Part shown: positions 7,701 through 13,987 of the stretch, piece after piece
How positions within the stretch are numbered: the first letter of the stretch is position 1
Layout: every line of letters starts with the position of its first letter
Assembly: GCA_947071285.1 (NCBI GenBank)
Contig: CAMTFK010000107.1
Span: forward strand, 1-13,987
From: an uncultured Bacteroides sp.
GTDB taxonomy: Bacteria; Bacteroidota; Bacteroidia; Bacteroidales; Bacteroidaceae
Reading direction: 5' to 3'
DNA: 13,987 nucleotides
Translations under genes and position numbers: made by a program
The notes under the pieces: generated by a model
Databases searched by the model: none
Told to the model about the DNA's origin: nothing
The model's input: only the letters and a program-made list of their open reading frames with translations

Positions 7701-8578
7701 GAAGGTAGCACTTCGGTTTCCATTTCCGGAATATCATCCCGGTCGGTCAGGAAATAATATCCTTCATCAGAATAGAAGTTACGTTCGCGGACAAAATAAG
7801 AGTTTTTGGTATCAGGCTTCCAGGAAACAGTGCCACGTGCATAAAACAACACACCATCCGACAAACGCAGCAAGGGGACTTCCGGCAAATCAGCCGCCGG
7901 ATGTTCACTGAAACGTTGGGACAGTAAATAGCCGCCATACCCGAATACCCGCACTCTCTCCGGTCTTGAAAAGCCCATCTTCTTCAATTCGGCATTCGTA
8001 ATCTTAAAAACTCCGGTGTTCCGGACACGTATCTTTGTCCAACGACCGGAGGAAAGAAGTGAATTAGTACAGTCTTTCAGAGAAGTTTTAGTTGAGGAGA
8101 TTGCAGTGCTTCGGGTGGTTGTTCCCTCTCCCATACCCTCTTTCTTCGGGAAAGATTTCACCGATAATTTAAAAGAATTCAGTCGCTGATAACTACCTTC
8201 CCGATAGACCACGGGGACAAAGTGTATGGAGAGGAAACCGCGATGTGCGGAGACTTTGATGAACGAAGTAATCTGCGGAGATACCGGCAGACCTTCCTTA
8301 AAGGACATGTCTTCATCTGAAAATCGGTGCAAACTGTCGAGTCGCATTTCTAAAGCCACCACCTCGCCCTTGTTTAATCTCTGGTATTCAGGAAACTCTA
8401 TTTCAACTTGATAAGTAAAAGAACGGAAATCATCCTTCAATGGGAGTTCTCGCGTCACTACGGGAAGCGTTTGCACGGACGGCAATTCCTGCCAGTTCAG
8501 CGTAACGAATTCCTGCGCCGAAACCGGAAGAAAGAGAGCAATAAAGCAACAAAGCAACCAGCAACGTTTAATGAACAT
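4745..8578 (-). CDS. porU: PorU, type IX secretion C25-family sortase
   Basis: A gingipain-like cysteine protease that in P. gingivalis removes the C-terminal sorting domain of type IX cargo and joins the product to anionic lipopolysaccharide on the cell surface. It has 1277 residues, with a signal peptide at 1-22 (MFIKRCWLLCCFIALFLPVSAQ). A long N-terminal beta-rich region follows, then a peptidase C25 domain from about 535 to 910. The catalytic dyad appears intact: His784 in NYTGHGS and Cys817 in ATCDF, 33 residues apart, the spacing I recall for RgpB (His211/Cys244). GDPAL near 903-907 closes the domain. Ig-like regions follow, and the last 85 or so residues (from about 1190) resemble a sorting-type domain, with VYDFSGRELW and LAPGVYLYR. 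The gene begins 16 bp after the FAH gene. Confidence 0.92.
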   Translation of the reverse strand: MFIKRCWLLCCFIALFLPVSAQEFVTLNWQELPSVQTLPVVTRELPLKDDFRSFTYQVEIEFPEYQRLNKGEVVALEMRLDSLHRFSDEDMSFKEGLPVSPQITSFIKVSAHRGFLSIHFVPVVYREGSYQRLNSFKLSVKSFPKKEGMGEGTTTRSTAISSTKTSLKDCTNSLLSSGRWTKIRVRNTGVFKITNAELKKMGFSRPERVRVFGYGGYLLSQRFSEHPAADLPEVPLLRLSDGVLFYARGTVSWKPDTKNSYFVRERNFYSDEGYYFLTDRDDIPEMETEVLPSLQGTAANRLTTFNSYALYEKDAYSWANTGRELYEDYDYVTGNTKNYTLHLPGIVPGGTGYLTTIFAARSIGVPTSYAVSVDGVAQGSASLASISSDNQYYTKATSAIINTSWRGTNSETATVTVTHTRPSGTSGRLDYIALNYTRELTLNAPYLTFRSLASINKETTFVLSGATASTIIWDVTDPANISRIEGRFADGTYTFTIPAGKLREFVAVTPEATGFETVESVGGIANQNLHSLEATDMIIISPDRTDLMTQAERLAQAHREKDGMSVAVIPAPQIYNEFSSGTPDGTAYRRLMKMLYDRFPKATERPKYLLFFGDCSYDNRMLTSSWKNYPPDNYLLSYQSENSIEETSSYVTDDYFGFLDDEEGDNLTAAMLDIGIGRFPVRTAAEAKAAVDKTIAYMENKHAGPWKHTVCYVSDDGDKNMHISQSEILASYTERNYPSLLVNRIYADAFRREASATGETYPDATKRLLQMFDKGMLVVNYTGHGSTSAWAAENLLTTNDITKMSSSRLPLWITATCDFTRFDDIQTSAGEQAFLNAKGGAIALLTTSRVVYAPQNSALNQAFLRHIFSRPEGKRLRLGDIMRLSKCDEALANDKNKLNFSLIGDPALTLAYPDYQVQIDEFAGVNVAEEGAVYPQAKAGSKITVKGHILTPEGNPAEDFTGTVHPTVLDSKEQVTTLDNRGEGAYTYTERSKTLFSGSDSVRRGRFEFTFPMPLDINYSDEEGLLSLYALNADRTNEAGGYFDHFLVGGTADEISSDTLGPKMTIYLNTPDFQSGGQTNNTPLFVAELEDADGINTVGNGIGHDLSLCIDGSAVLTYNLNDYYTSTAGDYTRGMVYFSVPDLAEGKHTLSFRAWDLLNNSSTKTLDFEVVRGLRPNLFSVICTQSPARENTTFVLSHNRPGSTLAVRMSVYDFSGRELWTHLEKGISEGQTYYIEWDLCSNGGQRLAPGVYLYRASIVSDGSRESTKAQKIIILSQ

Positions 8579-8594
8579 ATATTAATAAATTGAC

Positions 8595-9212
8595 TCAACG
8601 AATATAAAAGTCGAGCAACTTATCTTCTCCGAGGTATCCTTGTAAATGCTGTCCTATCTGTACCGGACCTACGCCTGCGGGAGTTCCCGTAAACAACAGG
8701 TCGCCAATTTTCAGCGTCATGAAGCGGCTGACGTATGCTATAATCTCATCCACCTTGAAAAGCATATCCGAGGTATTTCCGTGCTGCACTTCCCGTCCGT
8801 CTATTTCCATACGGAAATCGAGTTGCTGCACATCACCTCCTGCCTGTTCCAAAGGGACAAATGTACCTATAGCCGCCGAATTGTCGAACGCTTTGCAGAG
8901 TTCCCAGGGATTGCCCACCTCGCGGAACTTGCGTTGCAAATCACGCGCTGTAAAGTCGATGCCTACTGTCACCGCGTCATAGTAACGGTTTGCAAACCGC
9001 GGTGCAATATTCTTTCCCAAACGGCAGATGCGTACCACCACTTCAGTTTCATAATGAACCTCATCCGAAAAATCGGGAATAAAGAAAGGCTTTCCGTCTT
9101 TCAATATCGCCGAGTCGGGCTTCATGAAGATAACCGGCTCTTTATTTACTAACGTATGCCCCAGCTCTTTATTGTGCAGTGCATAGTTCATTCCAACAGC
9201 AATAATCTTCAT
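8595..9212 (-). CDS. Fumarylacetoacetate hydrolase (FAH) family protein, FAHD1/acylpyruvase-like
   Basis: A small cytoplasmic metal-dependent enzyme of 205 residues with a single FAH C-terminal-type domain. Relatives cleave acylpyruvates or decarboxylate oxaloacetate, and the true substrate here cannot be read from sequence. Visible family motifs are EVHYETE (51-57), with likely metal ligands Glu55 and Glu57, then GIDFTARDLQ (84-93) with Asp86 as the likely third ligand, KAFDNSAAIG (107-116), and GTPAGVGPV (176-184) near the C-terminus. The length matches the short FAHD1/YcgM-like group and is well below that of full fumarylacetoacetase. Its ATG overlaps the rex stop codon by one base (TAATG), so translation is probably coupled, and it runs on to porU after 16 bp. 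A role in protein secretion is not implied by the fold; shared control by Rex is inference. Confidence 0.88.
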   Translation of the reverse strand: MKIIAVGMNYALHNKELGHTLVNKEPVIFMKPDSAILKDGKPFFIPDFSDEVHYETEVVVRICRLGKNIAPRFANRYYDAVTVGIDFTARDLQRKFREVGNPWELCKAFDNSAAIGTFVPLEQAGGDVQQLDFRMEIDGREVQHGNTSDMLFKVDEIIAYVSRFMTLKIGDLLFTGTPAGVGPVQIGQHLQGYLGEDKLLDFYIR

Positions 9213-9883
9213 TATTTGATTTCGTTAAAATTCAGGCGGTTGAACATCACCGCCAAATGAGCATATAGAGAAGTATTCTGGACAACGATATTTTCCGGCA
9301 CGCGGATACGGAAAGGGGTAAAATTCCACACTGCTTTAATGCCGCCGTCTATCATTGTATCCGTAATCCGTTGGGCTATCTCGATGGGTACGGTCAGTAC
9401 GCCGATATTCACATCGTATTCGTGCATCTTCTGCTCAAAATCGTCAGAATGGAAAATTGGAATACCGTTCAGTGTAGTGCCTACCAATTCGGGATTGACA
9501 TCGAATGCCGCCACTATTTCCAGTCCGAAATGCTTCAAACCGGAGTCGCGCAACAGGGCGCCACCCAAACTACCTACACCAAAAAGGAATGCTTTGTGCA
9601 TATCGGTAAATCCCAGGAAGTCTTCCAATACGGCAATCAGCGTGTCGACTTCATAGCCCACACGCGTGCGCCCGGAGATATTCACATAAGACAAGTCTTT
9701 AGCTATCTGGGAAGCATCTATATTGATTTCCTTGGATATTTGCGTAGAAGAGACAAACCGTTCGCCCCGCTGTTTGAGTAGCTTGACATTCGACAAGTAC
9801 CACGGCAACCTGCGCAAAGTAGGCTCCGGCACTTTCATGCTATCCTTATATTGAATTGCCTGGTTCGTGGTCATTTTCTTCAT
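9212..9883 (-). CDS. rex: Rex, redox-sensing transcriptional repressor
   Basis: A cytoplasmic dimeric repressor that binds DNA when NAD+ is high and releases it when NADH rises. Of 223 residues, the N-terminal winged helix spans about 16-85, beginning with VPEPTLRRLPWYL (18-30) and including SSTQISKEINIDASQIAKDL, the recognition region. The Rossmann domain starts at about 95 and carries the nucleotide-binding GVGSLG (102-107), then AAFDVNPE and IGVLTVP. The C-terminal swapped helix is NTSLYAHLAVMFNRLN. The first ATG is used; Met4 and Met16 are possible later starts but Met16 would leave almost no lead into the first helix. It heads the rex-FAH-porU-porV run and may control itself, but I found no convincing TTGTGA-type Rex operator in the 90 bp upstream. 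Confidence 0.95.
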   Translation of the reverse strand: MKKMTTNQAIQYKDSMKVPEPTLRRLPWYLSNVKLLKQRGERFVSSTQISKEINIDASQIAKDLSYVNISGRTRVGYEVDTLIAVLEDFLGFTDMHKAFLFGVGSLGGALLRDSGLKHFGLEIVAAFDVNPELVGTTLNGIPIFHSDDFEQKMHEYDVNIGVLTVPIEIAQRITDTMIDGGIKAVWNFTPFRIRVPENIVVQNTSLYAHLAVMFNRLNFNEIK

Positions 9884-9904
9884 TTCTTATAGGTTACGGA
9901 TTGA

Positions 9905-9912
9905 CAAAAATA
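9905..9912 (-). promoter_or_regulatory. Putative -7 element upstream of rex
   Basis: On the minus strand the sequence reads TATTTTTG, a match to TAnnTTTG, 22 bp before the rex ATG. The -33 position (around 9932-9936) has only a weak CTG-like match. If real, rex and the three genes after it have their own promoter; otherwise they are read from the DUF5686 gene 90 bp upstream. Confidence 0.35.
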
Positions 9913-9973
9913 CGCTTTTTTCCGAAAATGAACAGTCATGCAGAAGAAAGTTAACATAATTTCTACAAAAGTG

Positions 9974-12463
9974 TCACTCACCGGCAATCAGAGATAAGGG
10001 CAGGCTGATGGAAACTCCTGTTGAATGGTATTTCAAGCAATCGAAACCGACAAACACCCCTATCCGCGCCATATCTGAAAACCCGATTGAATAGCCCAAC
10101 TCTGTGTAAGGCCGTTGCCCGTATATCACAATAGAACGGAGATGCAGGGCTTCATCTATAGGTTTTCTTGACAGAAAAGGAAGATGTTTCAGAAGAAGAT
10201 ACGGGGTGTACCAGGAGACGTTTGCCTGCGCCCAGCGGGTATTGGTAGATAAAGCATAATTATCCAACAGGCTGAACCCAGTATCGAAAAAACGTTCCGT
10301 GACCCAAATACGGGTGGAGGCGAAATGCTTGAAGTCGGGGAATTGCAGGTTTTTCGCCCCCCAAAATGTACCCGCGTTTACCGACCAGTGCAAACGGTTG
10401 AACATGCCAAACTCAATATCTTGCTTAGCAGAGAATTGCATCAGATGATAGGAAGTCAGATAGCGGCTTCCGTCCATCGGGAAGGCTCTGTCATATTTCA
10501 ATGCAAAAGTTGGATAAGGAGAATCTTCATATACTTTCTTACCCTTTGACATGTGATAGTAGTGTGCAGGGGTATATTCCAACTCGAAAGAAGCTTTCAG
10601 AATATCATTATCGGGCATCGGCCGGAAAGCATCGTTCTCCGGCAGGTTCGGCTCAGCATCTCTCTTCAACCAACTGTGCCGGATGTGATTATCCAGCATC
10701 TTTCTGCGTTGCCAGGAAAGTGAGGATGAAAAAAGTAATCCGTTGAAAGGTTCTATCGCGTGGTCCACAGTAAAGAAAGTATTCTCGTAGAGTTTCAGAT
10801 GGTTGTGTCCGAACAATGAACTGGACATTGCATTTATAAAACGGGATTCTCCGCTCTCCGAATTATAGTCGGCAGAGAGTACCCCACCGGAAAGAGAAAA
10901 ACGACCGCGGTTTCGTGGAGCATAATCTAACGTAAGCTCCCCTTGTCCTACCCAACTCTTCCGGGCTGTAGTATAGTAGAACGAAGGTACAAAACGCAGG
11001 GTGGAAGCTTGCGACAGTTTTACGCCCGTCTTTAGCTTGGCTCCCAGCCAGAAACCATCAACAAAATTATATTCGGGAAGATATGAGGTAAGATTAGGTA
11101 AAGTCAACCAGGCTTTTTTATTGGAAGTTCTAAACGTCTTTCCCCACATGACAGTATTCAACACCTGGCCGATACCTTTTTTCTGATTCGCTTTATTTCC
11201 TCCGGGCAGTGAATCTTTCAGAATAATCTTTTCCTTGTATTGATAACTCTGCACCTCCTCCAATCGTAACGGCACGCTACGCACGGCAGTCCAGTAAAGG
11301 GAATCCCGCTTATCGGCAAGTGAATCAACCTGAGTATCTTTACGACCAATGCGGGCAGGCCGTTCATATTTATGTTTCTTCGGCTGTGCTGCGTTGTTCG
11401 CCGCAACCGCTACTGTTGCTTCTTTTTTTGTTTCCTGTGGTTGGTTGTCCGTTTTAACTTCCGTATAGTGCACTGCCGCCAGATAGGATGCTTCCGCCTT
11501 AAAGCCCATTATGTCAATAGAAGAAGACATCGTAGTGGAAACCGGTAGGAAAACAGAAGGTTGTACTTCCTTGCAGGTAACTTTGATTTGTGCTTTCAGC
11601 CCCCCGCCGCGAACTCTGACATCGGCAGCAGATATACACCATAAATCTTCCACAATAAATAAATCTCCCTCCAGTAAACGGTTATCCTCCTTCCGGGGGA
11701 TGATACGGATTTTATTAATCATCTGCCCCTCTTCCACGAAACAACCGTCGAGTTTGAAACGATAGTATGAGAAGGCCCTTTTATTCAAGGGGGATATCTT
11801 GCCGAAAAGTTCGGGGGTATAAAGGTTCACCATGGTTATCCCCATATCCACCTGTATCTCTTCCGGAAAAGAATTCTTATGAGCAATAACCCGGTTATTC
11901 CATACATTGGGAGCTGTAAAATTCACTACTTGTTGTTCTTCCAGTACGAAGAGTTTACCAAGCCACTCCTTTGCATCTTTGCGAACTTCCTTGGATAGTT
12001 TCAACACTGCCGGAATGGAAGTCCCTTTTCCCGTTCCTTTCAGATAAGTACCTGCCTTGTAGGCTTTCACCTGAGTGCGGTGATAAGGAGCACGGGCTAT
12101 CGCCCGGCGCATCACAGCATAAGCCGGGTCTTCATTTCCTTTGGTAATGCTCACTTCCGGCAACGTATAGGTGCGTTCGGCAAGGACTATATTCTTTTCA
12201 TAATCACGCCCAGGCATCTGAAAAGAAAAACTCTGGGACTTATATCCCAAAGATGAAACTTCACATGTATATTGTCCCACAGGTAGTTTTGTTTGAAAGT
12301 GTCCATGTTCATCAGTCGTTAGACCCGATTTAGTCTCTCGCAGATAAAGAGCGGCATAAGGAACCGGATTTCCGCTATCATCCGTAACAGTACCCTTAAA
12401 ATTTTGTGCAAAAGAAAGTATAGTGGTAAGACTCAATAAGAAAGAACAGATATATTTCTTCAT
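9974..12463 (-). CDS. DUF5686 outer-membrane protein with carboxypeptidase-regulatory-like domain
   Basis: A predicted outer-membrane protein of 829 residues whose exact function is unknown. A signal peptide is at 1-20 (MKKYICSFLLSLTTILSFAQ). Residues about 21-95 form a carboxypeptidase-D-regulatory-like Ig fold (FKGTVTDDSGNPVPYAALYL, then LPVGQYTCEVSSLGY), the fold also found at the head of TonB-dependent receptors. The stretch from about 103 (EVSITKGNEDPAYAVMRRAI) begins the DUF5686 region. A charged, alanine-rich linker at about 337-380 separates it from the C-terminal part, which is rich in aromatic, alternating strands like a beta-barrel and ends in FVGFDCLKYHSTGVSISLPLSLIAGE. No TonB plug domain is seen, so it is not a SusC protein. 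It lies upstream of rex on the same strand. Its own promoter was not found in the 112 bp before it. Confidence 0.85.
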   Translation of the reverse strand: MKKYICSFLLSLTTILSFAQNFKGTVTDDSGNPVPYAALYLRETKSGLTTDEHGHFQTKLPVGQYTCEVSSLGYKSQSFSFQMPGRDYEKNIVLAERTYTLPEVSITKGNEDPAYAVMRRAIARAPYHRTQVKAYKAGTYLKGTGKGTSIPAVLKLSKEVRKDAKEWLGKLFVLEEQQVVNFTAPNVWNNRVIAHKNSFPEEIQVDMGITMVNLYTPELFGKISPLNKRAFSYYRFKLDGCFVEEGQMINKIRIIPRKEDNRLLEGDLFIVEDLWCISAADVRVRGGGLKAQIKVTCKEVQPSVFLPVSTTMSSSIDIMGFKAEASYLAAVHYTEVKTDNQPQETKKEATVAVAANNAAQPKKHKYERPARIGRKDTQVDSLADKRDSLYWTAVRSVPLRLEEVQSYQYKEKIILKDSLPGGNKANQKKGIGQVLNTVMWGKTFRTSNKKAWLTLPNLTSYLPEYNFVDGFWLGAKLKTGVKLSQASTLRFVPSFYYTTARKSWVGQGELTLDYAPRNRGRFSLSGGVLSADYNSESGESRFINAMSSSLFGHNHLKLYENTFFTVDHAIEPFNGLLFSSSLSWQRRKMLDNHIRHSWLKRDAEPNLPENDAFRPMPDNDILKASFELEYTPAHYYHMSKGKKVYEDSPYPTFALKYDRAFPMDGSRYLTSYHLMQFSAKQDIEFGMFNRLHWSVNAGTFWGAKNLQFPDFKHFASTRIWVTERFFDTGFSLLDNYALSTNTRWAQANVSWYTPYLLLKHLPFLSRKPIDEALHLRSIVIYGQRPYTELGYSIGFSDMARIGVFVGFDCLKYHSTGVSISLPLSLIAGE

Positions 12464-12522
12464 GTCTTTGGCATTTGAAGTTAAAATAGCATTTTTCTAT
12501 TAGACGACAAAACTCTCAAAAG

Positions 12523-12554
12523 ATTGCAAAGTTCCATGCAAAATATTACTTTTG
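12523..12554 (+). promoter_or_regulatory. Bacteroides-type promoter for the SUI1-like gene
   Basis: ATTG at 12523-12526 (three of four bases of the -33 box) and TACTTTTG at 12547-12554 (full TAnnTTTG match) are separated by 20 bp. Transcription would start near 12561, about 15 nt before the ATG at 12576. The in-frame TTG at 12552 lies inside the -7 box, so it cannot be the translation start. Confidence 0.7.
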
Positions 12555-12575
12555 ACCTTACTAAACAGTACAAAT

Positions 12576-12923
12576 ATGAAAAATAATGATTGGAAAGAAC
12601 GGTTGAATGTTGTCTATTCTACCAACCCGGATTATAGTTATGAAATGGAAGATGATGAAGAACAAGTCACTTTAGAACCCTCCCGACAGAAGTTACGTGT
12701 TCAACTGGACCGCAAGAACCGAGGGGGAAAAGTGGTTACGCTTATCACAGGTTTCGTAGGTACGGAGAATGACTTGAAGGAATTAGGCAAATTATTGAAG
12801 TCTAAATGTGGCGTAGGTGGAAGTGCCAAAGACGGAGAAATCATTGTGCAAGGAGATTTCAAGCAGAAAGTACTGGAACTACTTAAAAAAGAGGGATATA
12901 CGCAGACTAAACCGGTAGGATAA
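12576..12923 (+). CDS. SUI1/eIF1-like translation initiation factor (YciH family)
   Basis: A small cytoplasmic protein of 115 residues with the SUI1 fold, which in eukaryotes and archaea guards start-codon choice on the small ribosomal subunit; in bacteria the homologue (YciH) is thought to affect initiation fidelity but its role is not settled. The N-terminal 35 or so residues are acidic (EMEDDEEQ). The SUI1 domain then shows RKNRGGKVVTLITGF, with the basic RGGK loop, and CGVGGSAKDGEIIVQGD near its end, both hallmark motifs. The ATG at 12576 is chosen because the upstream TTG is inside the promoter. The gene is single, divergent from the DUF5686 gene and convergent with tsf. Short-leader transcription is predicted. 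Confidence 0.92.
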   Translation: MKNNDWKERLNVVYSTNPDYSYEMEDDEEQVTLEPSRQKLRVQLDRKNRGGKVVTLITGFVGTENDLKELGKLLKSKCGVGGSAKDGEIIVQGDFKQKVLELLKKEGYTQTKPVG

Positions 12924-12935
12924 TCCAGTCTGCCA

Positions 12936-13045
12936 AAACAGACGGTCTATCAGAGTCAAACAGATGGTCTATTGAGGTCAAACAGACCATCCGTTTGGGG
13001 TAAACAGACCATCTGTTTTCAGTAAGTATATCATCTGTTTCAAAA
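12936..13045. repeat. Five-unit array in exact 22-bp phase, with inverted cores
   Basis: AAACAGA begins at 12936, 12958, 12980 and 13002, each 22 bp apart. A fifth, decayed unit starts at 13024. TCYGTTT recurs in the same phase at 12990, 13012 and 13034. Units 1-2 carry GGTCTAT in the centre; units 3-5 carry the inverse (C)CATCYGTTT. As a result 12958-12970 is a perfect 13-bp reverse complement of 13006-13018 and pairs 12 of 13 with 12984-12996. Strong hairpins could therefore form in RNA or DNA. The array lies between the 3' ends of convergent genes, 13 bp after the SUI1-like stop codon, and is not protein-coding. Confidence 0.85.
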
Positions 13046-13060
13046 GCAACGAAGATGCAT

Positions 13061-13100
13061 AAAAAAACGACCGCTACGGAAATTCCGTGCGGTCGTCTTT
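13061..13100 (-). terminator. Rho-independent terminator of tsf, possibly two-way
   Basis: ACGACCGC and ACGGAA (13067-13081) pair with TTCCGT and GCGGTCGT (13083-13096): a 14-bp stem broken by one bulged T at 13075. On the minus strand it is followed by seven Ts (13067-13061), a textbook terminator for tsf, 18 bp after the stop codon. On the plus strand the tail is only CTTTCTT, so termination of the SUI1-like transcript here would be weaker. Confidence 0.88.
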
Positions 13101-13118
13101 CTTATATAGAGAGTTTAA

Positions 13119-13987
13119 TTATTCAGCTTTCAAAGTGAAACGCTTGAAGTCTACAATCTTCAATTCAGGATCAGCCTCAGTCAATACTTCTCTTACAGTC
13201 TTCTTACCGTCCATGATATCTTCCTGGTTCAGCAGACAAACTTCCTTCAAGAACTTACCCAAACGTCCTTTAGCAATGTTCTGAATCATTTGTTCGGGCA
13301 AATGTGCAGCCTTTTCAGCAGAAACGGTAGCAATGATTTCTTTTGCTTTCGCTACATCTTCAGCCGTAATCCAGCCTTTAGCCATGTTGCTCTCCATGTG
13401 GTCTTCGCTGTCCACATGAGTAGGATTGATACCAGCTTTCTTCAAAGCATTTTCCACAGCTTTCTGTACTTGTTCTGCTTTGGTCTTTTCAATAGCAACT
13501 TCGATTTCTTTCTGTTTCACTTCTTCAGAAACACCATCTTCGTCAATTGCAATCGGGTTCATGGCAGCAATTTGCATAGCAATTTGCTTAGCCAACTGTT
13601 CGTTTACATCCTTGTTGAAAGCAACGATGGTGCAAAGGCCATTTTTGTTCATGTGGTTGTAAACAGCAGTGTTTACACCCTCTACAGTCATGTAGCCATC
13701 AAGTTCCATCTTCTCACCCGTGATACCGCTACGGTCGGTCACTGCATCCTGTACAGTACCATTACCCATCGGCAGTGCTTTCACTTCGTCCAAAGTCTTG
13801 CAATTGTTAGCTACAGCGAGATCAAGAATATCTTGAGTCAACTTCACGAAGTCAGCATTCTGAGCCACAAAGTCGGTTTCACACTTCAAAGCAACAATAA
13901 CAGCAAAGTTACCGGTAGTTTTAGCCAGCACGCAACCTTCAGAAGCTTCGCGGTCTGAACGCTTAGCGGCAACAGCCTGTCCCTTCT
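13119..13987 (-). CDS. tsf: Elongation factor Ts (N-terminus outside the window)
   Basis: The guanine-nucleotide exchange factor that recycles EF-Tu in translation. The reading frame stays open from the stop codon at 13119 to the window edge, giving about 288 residues. The visible start of the fragment reads KGQAVAAKRSDREASEGCVLAK, the usual sequence just before the core domain, followed by VALKCETDFVAQNADF, with the TDFVA motif that contacts EF-Tu. About 40 N-terminal residues, the UBA-like EF-Tu-binding domain, should lie beyond base 13987. The C-terminal parts (GKLGKFLKEVCLLNQ-type run, KKTVREVL) are present and the end is complete. A GTG at 13931 is an internal valine codon and not the start. 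rpsB is expected upstream but is not in view. A strong terminator follows at 13061-13100. Confidence 0.96.
   Translation of the reverse strand, partial: KGQAVAAKRSDREASEGCVLAKTTGNFAVIVALKCETDFVAQNADFVKLTQDILDLAVANNCKTLDEVKALPMGNGTVQDAVTDRSGITGEKMELDGYMTVEGVNTAVYNHMNKNGLCTIVAFNKDVNEQLAKQIAMQIAAMNPIAIDEDGVSEEVKQKEIEVAIEKTKAEQVQKAVENALKKAGINPTHVDSEDHMESNMAKGWITAEDVAKAKEIIATVSAEKAAHLPEQMIQNIAKGRLGKFLKEVCLLNQEDIMDGKKTVREVLTEADPELKIVDFKRFTLKAE

Noticed and set aside
9884..9973. Rex operator before rex
   Set aside because: No TTGTGA-type inverted repeat with ACAA on the far side could be found by eye; only short A-rich runs and a possible -7 box are present.
12552..12575. TTG at 12552 as the start of the SUI1-like gene
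   Set aside because: The TTG is part of the -7 promoter box and the extra eight residues have no family match; the ATG at 12576 fits better.
12936..13045. CRISPR array
   Set aside because: The repeat and the remainder together are only 22 bp, there are no distinct spacers, and no cas gene is in view.
13290..13958. Plus-strand open frame of 222 codons opposite tsf
   Set aside because: Antisense to EF-Ts; the phenylalanine/serine-rich translation is what reversed, strongly biased tsf codons produce.

Overview
The window looks like the end of a draft contig from a Bacteroides-type member of the Bacteroidales. Evidence for this is the FecR/ECF-sigma pair, the Rex and PorU/PorV proteins, the DUF5686 outer-membrane protein, MKK-type Sec signal peptides ending in AQ, and promoters of the Bacteroides form (TTTG-like -33 box, about 20 bp, TAnnTTTG -7 box). 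The genus is inferred from gene content and motifs only. Bases 1-49 are not genomic: they are an Illumina Nextera adapter preceded by an i5 index, so genomic sequence starts at about base 50.

Layout. (1) 102-1779, minus strand: an ECF sigma factor followed by a FecR-type anti-sigma factor. The contig ends just where a TonB-dependent receptor (SusC/SusD type) would be expected. A good Bacteroides promoter for the pair lies at 1850-1881. (2) 2075-3520, plus strand: an exported protein with an N-terminal helical region and two retropepsin-like aspartic-protease lobes, transcribed divergently from the sigma factor. (3) 3523-9883, minus strand: a compact run in the order rex, FAH-family hydrolase, porU, porV. 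The rex/FAH junction is a TAATG overlap, and the later gaps are 16 and 49 bp. It encodes an NADH-responsive repressor, a small metabolic hydrolase, and the sortase and outer-membrane shuttle of the type IX secretion attachment complex. (4) 9974-12463, minus strand: a large outer-membrane protein with a carboxypeptidase-regulatory-like domain and a DUF5686 region. (5) 12576-12923, plus strand: a small SUI1/eIF1-like protein with its own clear promoter. (6) 12936-13045: a previously unlabelled array of five units in an exact 22-bp phase, able to fold into long hairpins, between convergent genes. (7) 13061-13100: a strong terminator. (8) 13119 to the window end, minus strand: elongation factor Ts, with its N-terminus outside the window.

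There is no tRNA, rRNA, CRISPR array, insertion sequence or prophage. Most of the window is ordinary core genome. The points worth a second look are the adapter remnant, the phased 22-bp array, the PorU/PorV pair placed under Rex, and the two-lobed exported aspartic protease.
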